Origin: Wolbachia endosymbiont (group A) of Longitarsus flavicornis
Lineage (GTDB): Bacteria; Pseudomonadota; Alphaproteobacteria; Rickettsiales; Anaplasmataceae
Assembly (NCBI RefSeq): GCF_963931955.1
Contig: NZ_OZ008337.1
Span: forward strand, 186,001-250,000
DNA: 64,000 nt
Reading direction: 5' to 3'
How positions within the stretch are numbered: the stretch's first letter is position 1; every line of letters begins with the position of its first letter. The notes beneath the pieces are model-generated. The model searched no databases, was not told the DNA's origin, and saw only the letters and a program-made list of their open reading frames with translations. Both the position numbers and the translations under genes were made by a program. Below are positions 55,828-64,000 of this stretch, one piece after another.

Positions 55828-56453
55828 TAACCCACCTTTTGTTTAACTTTAGTATTTTCAATTTCAATATCTGTACGCTCAGCTATCACCCTGTCAATTA
55901 AGCCAATTTTCCTTGCTTCTTCAGGATCCATGAATTTATCTCTTTCCATCATTCCTTCAATTTTCTTCAGTGAATTTCCAGTATGTTTTTCATAAATTTG
56001 ATTTAGTTTTTTCTTAACTCGCAAAATTTCATTAGCATGTATTTCTATATCAGTTGCTTGACCATGATAACCACCAGATGGCTGATGTATCATAATTCTT
56101 GAATGAGGTAGAGAGTAGCGCTTACCTTTTGTACCAGCTGCAAGCAACAAAGAACCCATAGATGCAGCTTGACCTATACATAAAGTTGAAACGTCTGGGT
56201 TTATATACTGCATTGTATCGTAGATTGACAAACCAGCAGTTACAACACCACCTGGTGAGTTAATATACATACAAATGTCTTTATCGGGGTTTTCCGATTC
56301 TAAAAATAAAAGCTGTGCTACTATTACACTGGCCATGTTGTCCTCAATAGGGCCAGTTACGAAAATTATTCTTTCTTTTACTAGCCTTGAATATATGTCA
56401 TAAGCGCGCTCACCGCGACTAGTTTGTTCAACTACAATTGGTATAAGAGTCAT
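55827..56453 (-). CDS. clpP: ATP-dependent Clp protease proteolytic subunit ClpP
   Basis: Serine protease that forms the tetradecameric barrel. 208 residues. The catalytic Ser in GQAASMGSLLLAAG (about residue 98), the His in RIMIHQPSGG (about 123), and the downstream Asp in MERDKFMDPEEA. It lies 11 bases after tig. Confidence 0.97.
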   Translation of the reverse strand: MTLIPIVVEQTSRGERAYDIYSRLVKERIIFVTGPIEDNMASVIVAQLLFLESENPDKDICMYINSPGGVVTAGLSIYDTMQYINPDVSTLCIGQAASMGSLLLAAGTKGKRYSLPHSRIMIHQPSGGYHGQATDIEIHANEILRVKKKLNQIYEKHTGNSLKKIEGMMERDKFMDPEEARKIGLIDRVIAERTDIEIENTKVKQKVG

Positions 56454-56464
56454 ACCTTTTCCTA

Positions 56465-57802
56465 TTAAATATTACCAAACAATTCCTTTAATTCTTTCAC
56501 AGAAATAATCTGCTCTTCTTTACTCACTTTTTCTATTATATAATCTGTCACTTTATACTCAAGCGCTTGTCCTCTAACTAATTCTTGAAATTGTTTATTT
56601 GATTCAAAATGCTTAAGTACTCTGTCAAACGGTACATCCTTACTGACATATTGATTTACAATAACATTCAAAACATCATTTTGAGTTAATGATATTTTAT
56701 GTTCTTCACTAAATTTCATAAATAACATAGCAAGCTTTACACGTTTTTCAGCTTCTTTACGAGAATCATTTTGAGCACCCAGTTCTCCTTCCATTCTTTG
56801 TTGCTCCTGTTTTACTATGTCTGTGGGTAAATCAAAACTATAATTAGCATCCAAATAATCAAACAGCTCCTTTTTAATTAAGAGATTTCTCATTTCGGTA
56901 CACTGATCACCAATCATTTTTTTTGCATGATTTATTAGCAAAGAATAATCTTTAAAACCAATACTCTTAGCTATTTCATCATCATTTTCAAAATCTTTGG
57001 CAAATTGAATCTCATTAACTCGCACAGAAAAATCAGCTTCCTGTCCTGCAAGGGAAATGGCTTGGTAATTTTCAGGAAATTTCAACTTAAAGTCCTTTGT
57101 TTCTCCCTTTTTTATACCAGTTAATTGATCTTCAAAACCATTAATAAATGTGCCAGACCCTAAATTAACGGCAAAATTTTTGCTACTTCCACCTTGAAAG
57201 AGCTTATTCCTAATCCGCCCTTCAAAATCAATTATCAATTTATCCCCATCTTTCGCTTGATAAGAAGCATCATCAACAGAGGCAAAATTGGGGAATTTTG
57301 TTTTGATAGAATCAATAAATTCTTTTATATCTTCCTCTTCAATCTTTGCCTCAATTTTCTTTAAGTTTATTTTGTCAAGATCTATCGCCGGTACTTCAGG
57401 CATCGACTCAAAAGATAGCTTGTATACAAAATTGCCCTCCTCATTTTCTTTGCCCAGATCTGGTAATGATATAACATCAACCTTAGGATAAATGTGAGAC
57501 TTGACTTCAATTTTTTTCATCAAATCACTTGAGCAATAATCAATTGTATTATTTATCACATATTCCAAAGCTTCGTTTTTATAATTTGCAACAACAAGGT
57601 CATAGGGCATCTTTCCAGCCCTAAATCCAGGTGATTTTGCATTTTCTGCTATCTCTTGCAACCTGGAATTTACCTTTTGTTTTATATAATCACTACCAAC
57701 TGTGATTTCATACTCATACTTTAGTTTATCTATACTAAGCTCTTTGTAGGTATATACGCTACTTACTTCGACTGTATTTTGAGGTATATTATTAGACATC
57801 AT
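56465..57802 (-). CDS. tig: Trigger factor
   Basis: Ribosome-bound chaperone and prolyl isomerase. 445 residues. N-terminal ribosome-binding domain with the signature near GFRAGKMPYDLVV (residues about 55-67), the FKBP-type PPIase domain (about 160-255, KDGDKLIIDFEGRI, GSGTFINGFEDQLTGIKKGE), and the helical C-terminal domain. It is first in the tig-clpP-clpX-lon cluster. Confidence 0.96.
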   Translation of the reverse strand: MMSNNIPQNTVEVSSVYTYKELSIDKLKYEYEITVGSDYIKQKVNSRLQEIAENAKSPGFRAGKMPYDLVVANYKNEALEYVINNTIDYCSSDLMKKIEVKSHIYPKVDVISLPDLGKENEEGNFVYKLSFESMPEVPAIDLDKINLKKIEAKIEEEDIKEFIDSIKTKFPNFASVDDASYQAKDGDKLIIDFEGRIRNKLFQGGSSKNFAVNLGSGTFINGFEDQLTGIKKGETKDFKLKFPENYQAISLAGQEADFSVRVNEIQFAKDFENDDEIAKSIGFKDYSLLINHAKKMIGDQCTEMRNLLIKKELFDYLDANYSFDLPTDIVKQEQQRMEGELGAQNDSRKEAEKRVKLAMLFMKFSEEHKISLTQNDVLNVIVNQYVSKDVPFDRVLKHFESNKQFQELVRGQALEYKVTDYIIEKVSKEEQIISVKELKELFGNI

Positions 57803-57957
57803 AATTCATTTATTAACATTTTAATTCATATCTTAATAGAGTCATTTTACCAGAATTTAAGTTAAACACAATCCTTAAGAACAGGTTTTTATACAAACAA
57901 AAGTGTATTTAGTGATTATAAATTTTCCCTTAAAACCTAAGTTACATGACTTTAAAG

Positions 57958-58039
57958 TGCGGATAGAGGGACTTGAACCCCCACGAGCAAGCTCACCAGG
58001 ACCTAAACCTGGCACGTCTACCAATTCCGCCATATCCGC
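57958..58039 (-). tRNA. tRNA-Leu (anticodon UAG)
   Basis: A class II cloverleaf on the minus strand. Acceptor GCGGATA/TATCCGC, anticodon stem CCAGG/CCTGG enclosing TTTAGGT, a long variable arm (TGAGCTTGCTCG), and T-arm GTTCAAGTC. No CCA is encoded. The rest of the 57803-58179 gap shows no other gene or clear signal. Confidence 0.95.
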
Positions 58040-58179
58040 AAGAAATTTTCAGTACCCTATTATAGGTATTCCATTAAAAATATTCAAGGTTTAAAGTCTT
58101 ACTTAATTTATGGTATTTACACAATCAAAAAAGCTTATTAACATTTCTTAATGAAAGCTCTAAACCCTGAAAATCAATA

Positions 58180-58776
58180 ATGAGATTAATAACAAGCTTC
58201 TTACTCGCAATTTTTTTGATTACACAAAGTGGTTGCACAACCCTTATAATAGGTGGTGTGGTGGCTACAGCGGCAGCAACAGCAATAACAATGCAGGACA
58301 AATCTTTGGGAAATATCATTGATGATACGACTATGGTCATCAGAATTAATAAGGGGCTCTTAAAACATGGGCTATTTTCATCCATAAAGGTTAAAGTAAG
58401 TGAAGGAAGAGTATTGCTCATTGGAAGTGTTGACACTCCTGAAAAACAACTTACAGCAGAAAAAATAGCTTGGCAGCAAAAAGAAATTAAAGAAGTGATA
58501 AATGAAATAAGAGTAATACCAATTCAAATGGCTTCCATGCTAGACACCACTGTAGATGGCATGATAACAGCGGAAATAAGAACAAGACTTCTGGGAAAAA
58601 GAAATATTAAGTCAATTAATTATAGCGTTAATACGGTTGATAGAGTTGTTTATTTGATGGGCATAGCCCAAAATAAAGCGGAATTAAAAGCTGTAATAGC
58701 AATTGCAAGAAAAGTAAAGGGAGTAAAACAAGTTGTAAGTTATGTACGATATAGGTACAGTAAATTACGCCATTAG
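58180..58776 (+). CDS. BON-domain lipoprotein
   Basis: 198 residues. The signal peptide ends at a lipobox (LITQSGC, Cys near residue 19), predicting an outer- or inner-membrane lipoprotein facing the periplasm. Two BON domains follow (about 50-115, INKGLLKHGLFSSIKVKVSE with GRVLLIGSV; and about 125-190). The layout resembles OsmY/DolP (YraP), which binds membranes and supports envelope integrity. It is followed 60 bases later by gshB. Confidence 0.88.
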   Translation: MRLITSFLLAIFLITQSGCTTLIIGGVVATAAATAITMQDKSLGNIIDDTTMVIRINKGLLKHGLFSSIKVKVSEGRVLLIGSVDTPEKQLTAEKIAWQQKEIKEVINEIRVIPIQMASMLDTTVDGMITAEIRTRLLGKRNIKSINYSVNTVDRVVYLMGIAQNKAELKAVIAIARKVKGVKQVVSYVRYRYSKLRH

Positions 58777-58836
58777 GCAAAAATCGCCTTCAAATTATAA
58801 CATTTGTACAGTTGTGACAATAGGTAGAGAACATAA

Positions 58837-59766
58837 ATGAAAGTTGCCTTTCAGATGGATGAAAATATAAATTTTGAAACTGACACTACATTCGTGCTAA
58901 TAAAGGAAGCACAAAGGAGGGGGCATGAGGTTTTTGTCTATGCTCCTAACAATTTAGCACTAAAGCTAAACCATCCAATTGCTTTAGCCCAGAAAGTTAC
59001 AGTTGATAATTGTGGATTCATTTCTAAAGAAGATATGGCAATCAACTTGAATGAAATGAACATCGTATTTATCAGACAGGATCCACCCTTTGATATGCGT
59101 TATATTACAACAACATATATCTTAGAAAAAACTAGCGCATTGGTAATTAACAATCCAACAGAAATAAGGAATTGTCCTGAAAAACTGATAACTTCATTAT
59201 TTCCAGAGCTAATTCCGCCGACTTTGATTACTGAAAATATATCAATGATTAGAGATTTTTACCGCAACTATAAAGATATTATCCTGAAGCCATTGTATAG
59301 TTATGGAGGAAACGATGTGATAAGAATACAAGACGAGAATAGTATTCAAGTAGTAGTGGATCTCATGATAGCAAAATATGAATGTCCTGTAATTGCGCAA
59401 TCATTTTGTAAAAACATAGATAAAGATAAAAGAACATTGTTACTGGATGGCCAACCAATTGGAACAATGAAACGAGTTCCAAAGATTAGTGGAGAGATCA
59501 GGACAAATGTGCGGCTTGGAGCAAGTTTTGAGCCCGCTCAAATGAACGATAGGGACAATGAAATATGTAACAAAATTGGTCCTGAATTAAAGAAAAGAGG
59601 GCTAATATTTGTTGGTATTGATATTATAGATGACTTCCTGCTCGAAATTAACACAACTTCACCCACGGGAGTAGTTCATATCAATAAATTGTATAATATA
59701 TCGCTAGAAAAAGATCTTTGGGACGTGTTTGAAGAAAAAGCAAGCAGCCATCAACTAAACCTGTGA
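58837..59766 (+). CDS. gshB: Glutathione synthase
   Basis: ATP-grasp ligase that adds glycine to gamma-glutamylcysteine. 309 residues, normal. The start is preceded by an AGGTAGAGAA site. Visible: NNPTEIRNCPEKLITSLFPE, the ATP-grasp KPLYSYGGNDVIR segment near 148, RRTNVRLGAS-like GEIRTNVRLGASFEP, and the catalytic LLEINTTSPTGVVHINKL. No gshA is in the window. Confidence 0.94.
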   Translation: MKVAFQMDENINFETDTTFVLIKEAQRRGHEVFVYAPNNLALKLNHPIALAQKVTVDNCGFISKEDMAINLNEMNIVFIRQDPPFDMRYITTTYILEKTSALVINNPTEIRNCPEKLITSLFPELIPPTLITENISMIRDFYRNYKDIILKPLYSYGGNDVIRIQDENSIQVVVDLMIAKYECPVIAQSFCKNIDKDKRTLLLDGQPIGTMKRVPKISGEIRTNVRLGASFEPAQMNDRDNEICNKIGPELKKRGLIFVGIDIIDDFLLEINTTSPTGVVHINKLYNISLEKDLWDVFEEKASSHQLNL

Positions 59767-59777
59767 ACAATCAATTG

Positions 59778-59906
59778 ACCTTACCCAGAAAAAGTGTCAG
59801 GGGTTTAGCAGTGGACTAGGTAATGACAAAAAGGAGGAAATACTAGGAGAATGTATGAGTAATTTATCCTATGTTGAACTAGAGAATCAAAACGAAGTGG
59901 TAAGGT
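59778..59906 (+). mobile_element. Candidate 129 bp element with terminal inverted repeats
   Basis: ACCTTACC at 59778-59785 and its exact inverse GGTAAGGT at 59899-59906 bound a segment with a tiny ORF (59855-59908, MSNLSYVELENQNEVVR). The ORF has an AGGAG site and ends in the right repeat. This could be an internally deleted insertion sequence that keeps both ends and the transposase start, or coincidence. No target duplication is evident. Confidence 0.4.
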
Positions 59907-59992
59907 AAATTATATTTCATTAAAGTCATTTATCTTGAAACATAAGCAGGATTTTGTATAATTGTTTCAATTTGGGTCTGTATATTGAAACA

Positions 59993-61090
59993 ATGCGTGA
60001 AAGTGGATATTACCATTATATAGATAAGTTAGCACACTTTGTCCCTTATTCATTACCACCAAAAGATCCTCCTTTTATTTTTAGTGAAAATATTGCTGTT
60101 CTTTACGGTGAAACAATGATAAAGCTTGGTCAGTTGAATGAAATGGCTGAGCGTTTACCAAATGCAGACAGGTTTATTAAGGCATATATTGTAAAAGAAG
60201 CACTACTTTCTTCCGCAATTGAAGGTGTACACACAACTTTACTTGATGTTTTTACTCAAAGAGTATCATCAACAAAACCTAACAAGCAAACCCAATTAGT
60301 TATGAATTATACAAGATCACTTGAGATGGCGCTCAGTACAGCAAAACATTCAACAATAGCACAAACCATCTTAACTGCTCATAAAGAATTAATGCAATCT
60401 AAAGAAGGTGGCGGTGAATATCGTGCAGATTCTGTACGTGTTGGTGATCTCATTGCAGCCCCTGCACCTGAAGTAGTCAATCTAATGAACGACTTAGAAA
60501 GCTATGTTAACACTGATAACAAATTGCCTCCACTTATAAAGGTAGGGCTAGTGCATGCACAATTTGAAATTATTCACCCATTTGTAGATGGTAATGGAAG
60601 AATAGGAAGACTTTTAATTGTAATACTACTAATTCATTACAACTTATTATCAACTCCAATACTTTATCCATCCTACTATTTTAAAAAGAACCACTTTGAT
60701 TATTACAGATGTTTAGACAGAATAAGAACTCATGGTGACTTTGAGGAGTGGATTGAGTATTACTTAAATGCTATAAAAGATAGTAGCTTTGATGCTTATT
60801 GTAGAGCTAAGAGCATTGAAAAGTTGGAAAGAGATTTAGTAAACATAATTCAAGTAAATCAATGCTTCTTCAAGATCCGTGATACGGCATTGCAAGCATT
60901 GAATATACTTTTTCAACTTCCAGTTATAAATGTTAGAGAGTTAAGTAAAAGGTTAAATAAAGCCTATAATACAGTAAATAATCTAATTCTACAATTTGTT
61001 GAAGCCAAAATATTAGTGGAAGACAGCAACAACAAAAAGCGTAATAAATTTTATAGGTTTGAGGCTTATCTAGAACTTCTTGAACAATAA
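59993..61090 (+). CDS. Fic-domain protein with N-terminal inhibitory motif
   Basis: Fic enzymes transfer AMP (or related groups) to protein hydroxyls. I take ATG 59993 (365 residues) over TTG 59954. The active-site motif HPFVDGNGRIGR is at about residues 195-206 and matches the HxFx(D/E)GNGRxxR consensus. An inhibitory-helix motif, SSAIEG ([ST]xxxE[GN]), is at about 73-78, as in self-inhibited class II Fic proteins. A winged-helix-like C-terminus (VRELSKRLNKAYNTVNNLIL) follows. It could act on host or bacterial proteins. Confidence 0.92.
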   Translation: MRESGYYHYIDKLAHFVPYSLPPKDPPFIFSENIAVLYGETMIKLGQLNEMAERLPNADRFIKAYIVKEALLSSAIEGVHTTLLDVFTQRVSSTKPNKQTQLVMNYTRSLEMALSTAKHSTIAQTILTAHKELMQSKEGGGEYRADSVRVGDLIAAPAPEVVNLMNDLESYVNTDNKLPPLIKVGLVHAQFEIIHPFVDGNGRIGRLLIVILLIHYNLLSTPILYPSYYFKKNHFDYYRCLDRIRTHGDFEEWIEYYLNAIKDSSFDAYCRAKSIEKLERDLVNIIQVNQCFFKIRDTALQALNILFQLPVINVRELSKRLNKAYNTVNNLILQFVEAKILVEDSNNKKRNKFYRFEAYLELLEQ

Positions 61091-61168
61091 GCTCTCCTTT
61101 AATACACAGTTGTACGAACATTGTATCATTTATTCAATCAAAAAGACAGCATCTCCTTTTCTTGTTCC

Positions 61169-61255
61169 TGTCATCCGAGTAGCTCGGTCAACTACAAATG
61201 AGTACACCAGCAATAAACGCTGGATCCAAGTAGTCTGGGCACTGGGATGACACCC
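61169..61255. repeat. Palindromic repeat remnants after the Fic gene
   Basis: GTCATCCGAGTAGCTCGG and GGATCCAAGTAG ... GCACTGGGATGACACCC are members of the same palindrome family as those downstream of pdhA, with diverged middles. Confidence 0.65.
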
Positions 61256-61275
61256 TTCACGGGCTCTTAAATTAC

Positions 61276-61360
61276 TTTAGCCATAAATATTAAGAAATTT
61301 ACTAAGCAGAAAAAAAGGCAAAGAAACCCCGTGTAGATAGTTGTTCACTCTCTATCCTTG
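61276..61360. repeat. Long intergenic repeat, partial third copy
   Basis: TTTAGCCATAAATATTAAG, ACTAAGCAGAAAAAAAGGC, then AAAGAAACCCC and GTTCACT match one tandem unit of the elements at 9.7 and 46.9 kb. It again lies in a convergent gap, between the Fic gene and the 61396 gene. The rest of 61091-61395 has only palindromic remnants. Confidence 0.75.
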
Positions 61361-61395
61361 CAGCACGCTCTTTTGATCCATTTTTGGCATCGCTA

Positions 61396-62238
61396 TTAGT
61401 TCCCAGGTCCATGTGCATTTCCATGTTCATTACTATGGGCAGGAGGTTCTACACTTTCCAGATGGCTGTTTACTTCTAGTGGCTTATCCAAGTTATGCTC
61501 TATTTTTAACTTAAATCCTAGCTTCTCGCAGAATTTGTAAAAATACTCCTTAATGACATCAAATAAATTTCTGCCATCAATTTTGTAATCTCTCAATTTT
61601 CGAGGAACAGTGAGCAACAATTTACCATCTTTATATGTCACATCATCTTTCCCATCTTGAGATTCAAGTGTGAATTCTAGTGAGCTATCCAACTTACATA
61701 ATTCTTCTTCTGGTTTTGCTAAAGTGCAAACTGCAATTTTTTCTTCAATTCTGATTGTTGCATGACTTGGATCACTACAATTAATATATGTTGTATGACT
61801 AGAACCGAAAACTAACTCATGTGCCGTAGCTACATGAAAAAGAGGTTTATCTTCAGCGTATAATGCACCTACGTACCCTGCCTGATTACAATTGGTAACC
61901 AGTTCTTCTAGGATAGAATCATTTGGAACTTTTGCTTCAGCATATTTGAACATTTCCTTAAAAACTTCTTTTACAAACGGATGATAATTCTTTTCTCCAA
62001 TTTCGTCGTTTTCAATCAAGCTAGCGTATTTTGCATATAATTGATTAATAAAGTTTTGATCTATATCTTTTTTATTAATAACAAAATCCATTCTTGGAAA
62101 ATCTTTATACGCTTGATAACCAGAATTCGCTTCAGCATTGTCTTTACCAGCTCTTAACTTACTAAAATCAAACTTTTCTGCTTGAGCTCTTAGTGTAACT
62201 ACTGGATTTTTCTTTTCTTCTGGTTCAGAGTTGTTCAT
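61396..62238 (-). CDS. Unknown soluble protein
   Basis: I do not recognise this protein. I take ATG 62238 (280 residues, MNNSEPEEKKNPVVTLRAQA); the upstream in-frame start at 62283 adds a hydrophobic but unconvincing leader. It is acidic, with no membrane segment. The middle (about 125-210) looks beta-rich with several Cys. The C-terminus is His/Asn/Gly-rich (AHSNEHGNAHGPGN), which could bind metal but may be simple low complexity. Confidence 0.7.
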   Translation of the reverse strand: MNNSEPEEKKNPVVTLRAQAEKFDFSKLRAGKDNAEANSGYQAYKDFPRMDFVINKKDIDQNFINQLYAKYASLIENDEIGEKNYHPFVKEVFKEMFKYAEAKVPNDSILEELVTNCNQAGYVGALYAEDKPLFHVATAHELVFGSSHTTYINCSDPSHATIRIEEKIAVCTLAKPEEELCKLDSSLEFTLESQDGKDDVTYKDGKLLLTVPRKLRDYKIDGRNLFDVIKEYFYKFCEKLGFKLKIEHNLDKPLEVNSHLESVEPPAHSNEHGNAHGPGN

Positions 62239-62401
62239 TATTAATACTTTAATATGAGCTGCTAATAGTATAATAATACACAAAAATAGTTAACAAGTTA
62301 ATAAAATGTTTAATATAGATAGTAAATATTGCATAGCTTGACTATAGGGTGACAGGATCTTAAGAAGACTCTATAACAGTTTTACACATGTATGAATCTC
62401 A

Positions 62402-64000
62402 ATGAGCAATCAGATTTTTCTAAATAGCAGGCTGGAGAATATACCTAAATTTCATTCCACAATATTGCCTAAACTTTGTGGTGGGGACAAAGTGGTGGAC
62501 CTGCTATTTCATAGGCCACTTAGTTATGTAGACAGAAGTAAGTCGCTATCTGATGCTCAAGTTGGAGAATTTACAACTTTCATGGCAAAAGTTTATGAAC
62601 ATCAGCCTCCTACTTTGAGAGGTAGACCATATAAAATAGTCGTTGAAAGTGAGAGTCAGTATATATTCATAGTCTTTTTTAATTACTCAGTTAAGTATTT
62701 ATATAAACTATTTCCAATTGGAGCTTCTATAATCATCAGTGGTAAACTCGAAAAGTTTGCTGAACATTGGCAGATTACTCACCCAGATTACGTGTCGCTT
62801 GACATCAACCAATTTAAAGAAATAGCTCGCATAGAGCCAGTCTATCAATTATGCCGTGGCATTACTAATAAGAGCATTGGAAACATAATAAGCTCTAACC
62901 TGAAAGAATTGCCTGATTTGCCAGAGTGGATAGATGATACATTAATCAAGCAAAAAAAATGGCTAAGTTGGAGGGAAAGCATCATAAAGTTGCACAGACC
63001 AAGCTCATTGGCGGAAGCCGAGGTTTGTAGAAAAAGGCTTGCTTATGATGAATTGTTTGCGTATCAGCTAGCGCTGAAACTTGCAAGAAAAAATCATGTG
63101 AAAGAAAGGGGAAGAGAATTTATAGTATTGAGTAAGTATAAAGAGCAAGTGTTAAATGAATTGTCGTTTCAATTAACAAATGATCAAACTCGTGCAATAG
63201 ATGAGATCTCAGAGAGACAAAAATCCAAGTATCGCATGATAAGCTTGCTGCAAGGTGATGTTGGTAGTGGCAAAACCGTAGTTGCACTTTTTGCGATGCT
63301 AAATGTGGTAGAAAACAACATGCAGGCAGCTCTAATGGCACCTACTACTATCTTAGCGGAGCAACATTATAATTGGATTAAGGAAGTTTTATCCTGTACC
63401 GATATAAAAGTTGCGCTGCTTACTGGTAAAACTTCGCGCAAGGAAAGAAAGATTATTATGAACGAACTTGCAAGTGGTGTTTTAAACATAGTAATCGGCA
63501 CCCACGCACTGTTTCAAGTTAACGTTGTATTTAAAAACTTAGGGCTTGCAGTCATAGACGAGCAACAGCGATTTGGAGTGATGCAGAGAAATCGCTTGGT
63601 AGGAAAAGGAGAAAATGCCGATATACTTTTTGTTACTGCAACTCCCATTCCAAGAACTTTGCAGCAAGCTATGTATGGTGACGTTGAATGTTCAATTTTG
63701 AAAGAAAAACCAAAATCCAGATTGCCAATAAAAACTGTAACTATGAACATTAGTAGGGTCCCAGATGTTATTGAAAAGCTAAAAGGTGCCATAAACAGGG
63801 GCGAAAAAGCGTATTGGATTTGTCCATATATAGAAGAAAACGAAGAGACCAATATTGCTGCAGCAGAGATGCGTTTTCAGGAATTACAAAAAACATTTCT
63901 TGATAAAGTTAGCATAATACATGGAAAATTGACTCAAGAGCAGAAAGATCAAGTTATGTTTTCCTTCAAAAGAAATGAATTTTCTCTGCTTGTTGCAACC
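62402..64000 (+). CDS. recG: ATP-dependent DNA helicase RecG (3' part beyond window)
   Basis: Branch-migrating helicase that remodels stalled forks and Holliday junctions. The frame is open from ATG 62402 to the window end (533 codons). The wedge/OB domain covers about 60-160 (VYEHQPPTLRGRPYKIVV). Helicase motifs: Walker A LQGDVGSGKTVVALFA near 280, APTTILAEQHY, DEQQRFGVMQRN (the DEQQ box diagnostic of RecG) near 385, and TATPIPRTLQQAMYGD. The protein continues past the edge, so the rest of the C-terminal helicase domain is missing here. Confidence 0.95.
   Translation, partial: MSNQIFLNSRLENIPKFHSTILPKLCGGDKVVDLLFHRPLSYVDRSKSLSDAQVGEFTTFMAKVYEHQPPTLRGRPYKIVVESESQYIFIVFFNYSVKYLYKLFPIGASIIISGKLEKFAEHWQITHPDYVSLDINQFKEIARIEPVYQLCRGITNKSIGNIISSNLKELPDLPEWIDDTLIKQKKWLSWRESIIKLHRPSSLAEAEVCRKRLAYDELFAYQLALKLARKNHVKERGREFIVLSKYKEQVLNELSFQLTNDQTRAIDEISERQKSKYRMISLLQGDVGSGKTVVALFAMLNVVENNMQAALMAPTTILAEQHYNWIKEVLSCTDIKVALLTGKTSRKERKIIMNELASGVLNIVIGTHALFQVNVVFKNLGLAVIDEQQRFGVMQRNRLVGKGENADILFVTATPIPRTLQQAMYGDVECSILKEKPKSRLPIKTVTMNISRVPDVIEKLKGAINRGEKAYWICPYIEENEETNIAAAEMRFQELQKTFLDKVSIIHGKLTQEQKDQVMFSFKRNEFSLLVAT

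Overview
The window is AT-rich and fits a Wolbachia chromosome (Rickettsiales, Anaplasmataceae). The evidence is the gene content and order (nusB-ribH-yidC, a fused S10/spc/alpha ribosomal superoperon running into atpH-atpA-greA-ribB, tig-clpP-clpX-lon), an orphan VirB2-like pilin, several lineage-specific proteins of unknown function, a group II intron inside an Rpn-type nuclease gene, and many short palindromic repeats of the kind known in Rickettsia and Wolbachia. I cannot assign a strain or supergroup from the sequence alone.

Layout. 1-8.2 kb: end of a small membrane protein gene, then nusB/ribH/yidC, a retropepsin-like protease, secF, ccmF and a 413-residue unknown protein. 8.3-15.8 kb: pyrC, a long intergenic repeat, a type I secretion adaptor (HlyD family), fabG, a VirB2-like pilin, an M48 protease with TPR-like repeats, ribB and greA. 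15.8-32.7 kb (minus strand): tuf and the whole ribosomal protein cluster with secY, adk and rpoA, followed by rplQ, yraN, atpH and atpA. tRNA-Tyr and tRNA-Gly sit just upstream of tuf. 33-41.8 kb: carA, three unknown lineage-type proteins, glpX and ppdK. 41.9-45.1 kb: an Rpn/PD-(D/E)XK gene split by a complete group II intron. 45.1-52.1 kb: hemJ, pdhA, a second copy of the long intergenic repeat, a heme-copper-oxidase-like protein, an NhaC-type antiporter and a frameshifted ABC transporter. 52.1-58 kb: the proteostasis cluster lon/clpX/clpP/tig and tRNA-Leu. 58-64 kb: BON-domain lipoprotein, gshB, Fic protein, unknown 295-residue protein and the 5' part of recG.

How the genes work together. 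Most are housekeeping genes: translation, membrane insertion (YidC, SecY, SecF), quality control (Tig/ClpXP/Lon) and ATP synthase. Metabolism visible here matches a gluconeogenic, pyruvate-using endosymbiont (PPDK, class II FBPase, PDH E1 alpha) that makes riboflavin (RibB, RibH), pyrimidines (PyrC, CarA), glutathione and heme (HemJ). Possible host-interaction parts are the VirB2-like pilin, the HlyD adaptor, the Fic protein and the unknown proteins.

The most unusual content is repeat-driven. Palindromic elements are inserted in frame in carA, ppdK and ccmF and appear to supply the C-terminus of pyrC. An approximately 470 bp element recurs only in convergent intergenic gaps. The group II intron encodes a maturase without an HNH endonuclease domain.
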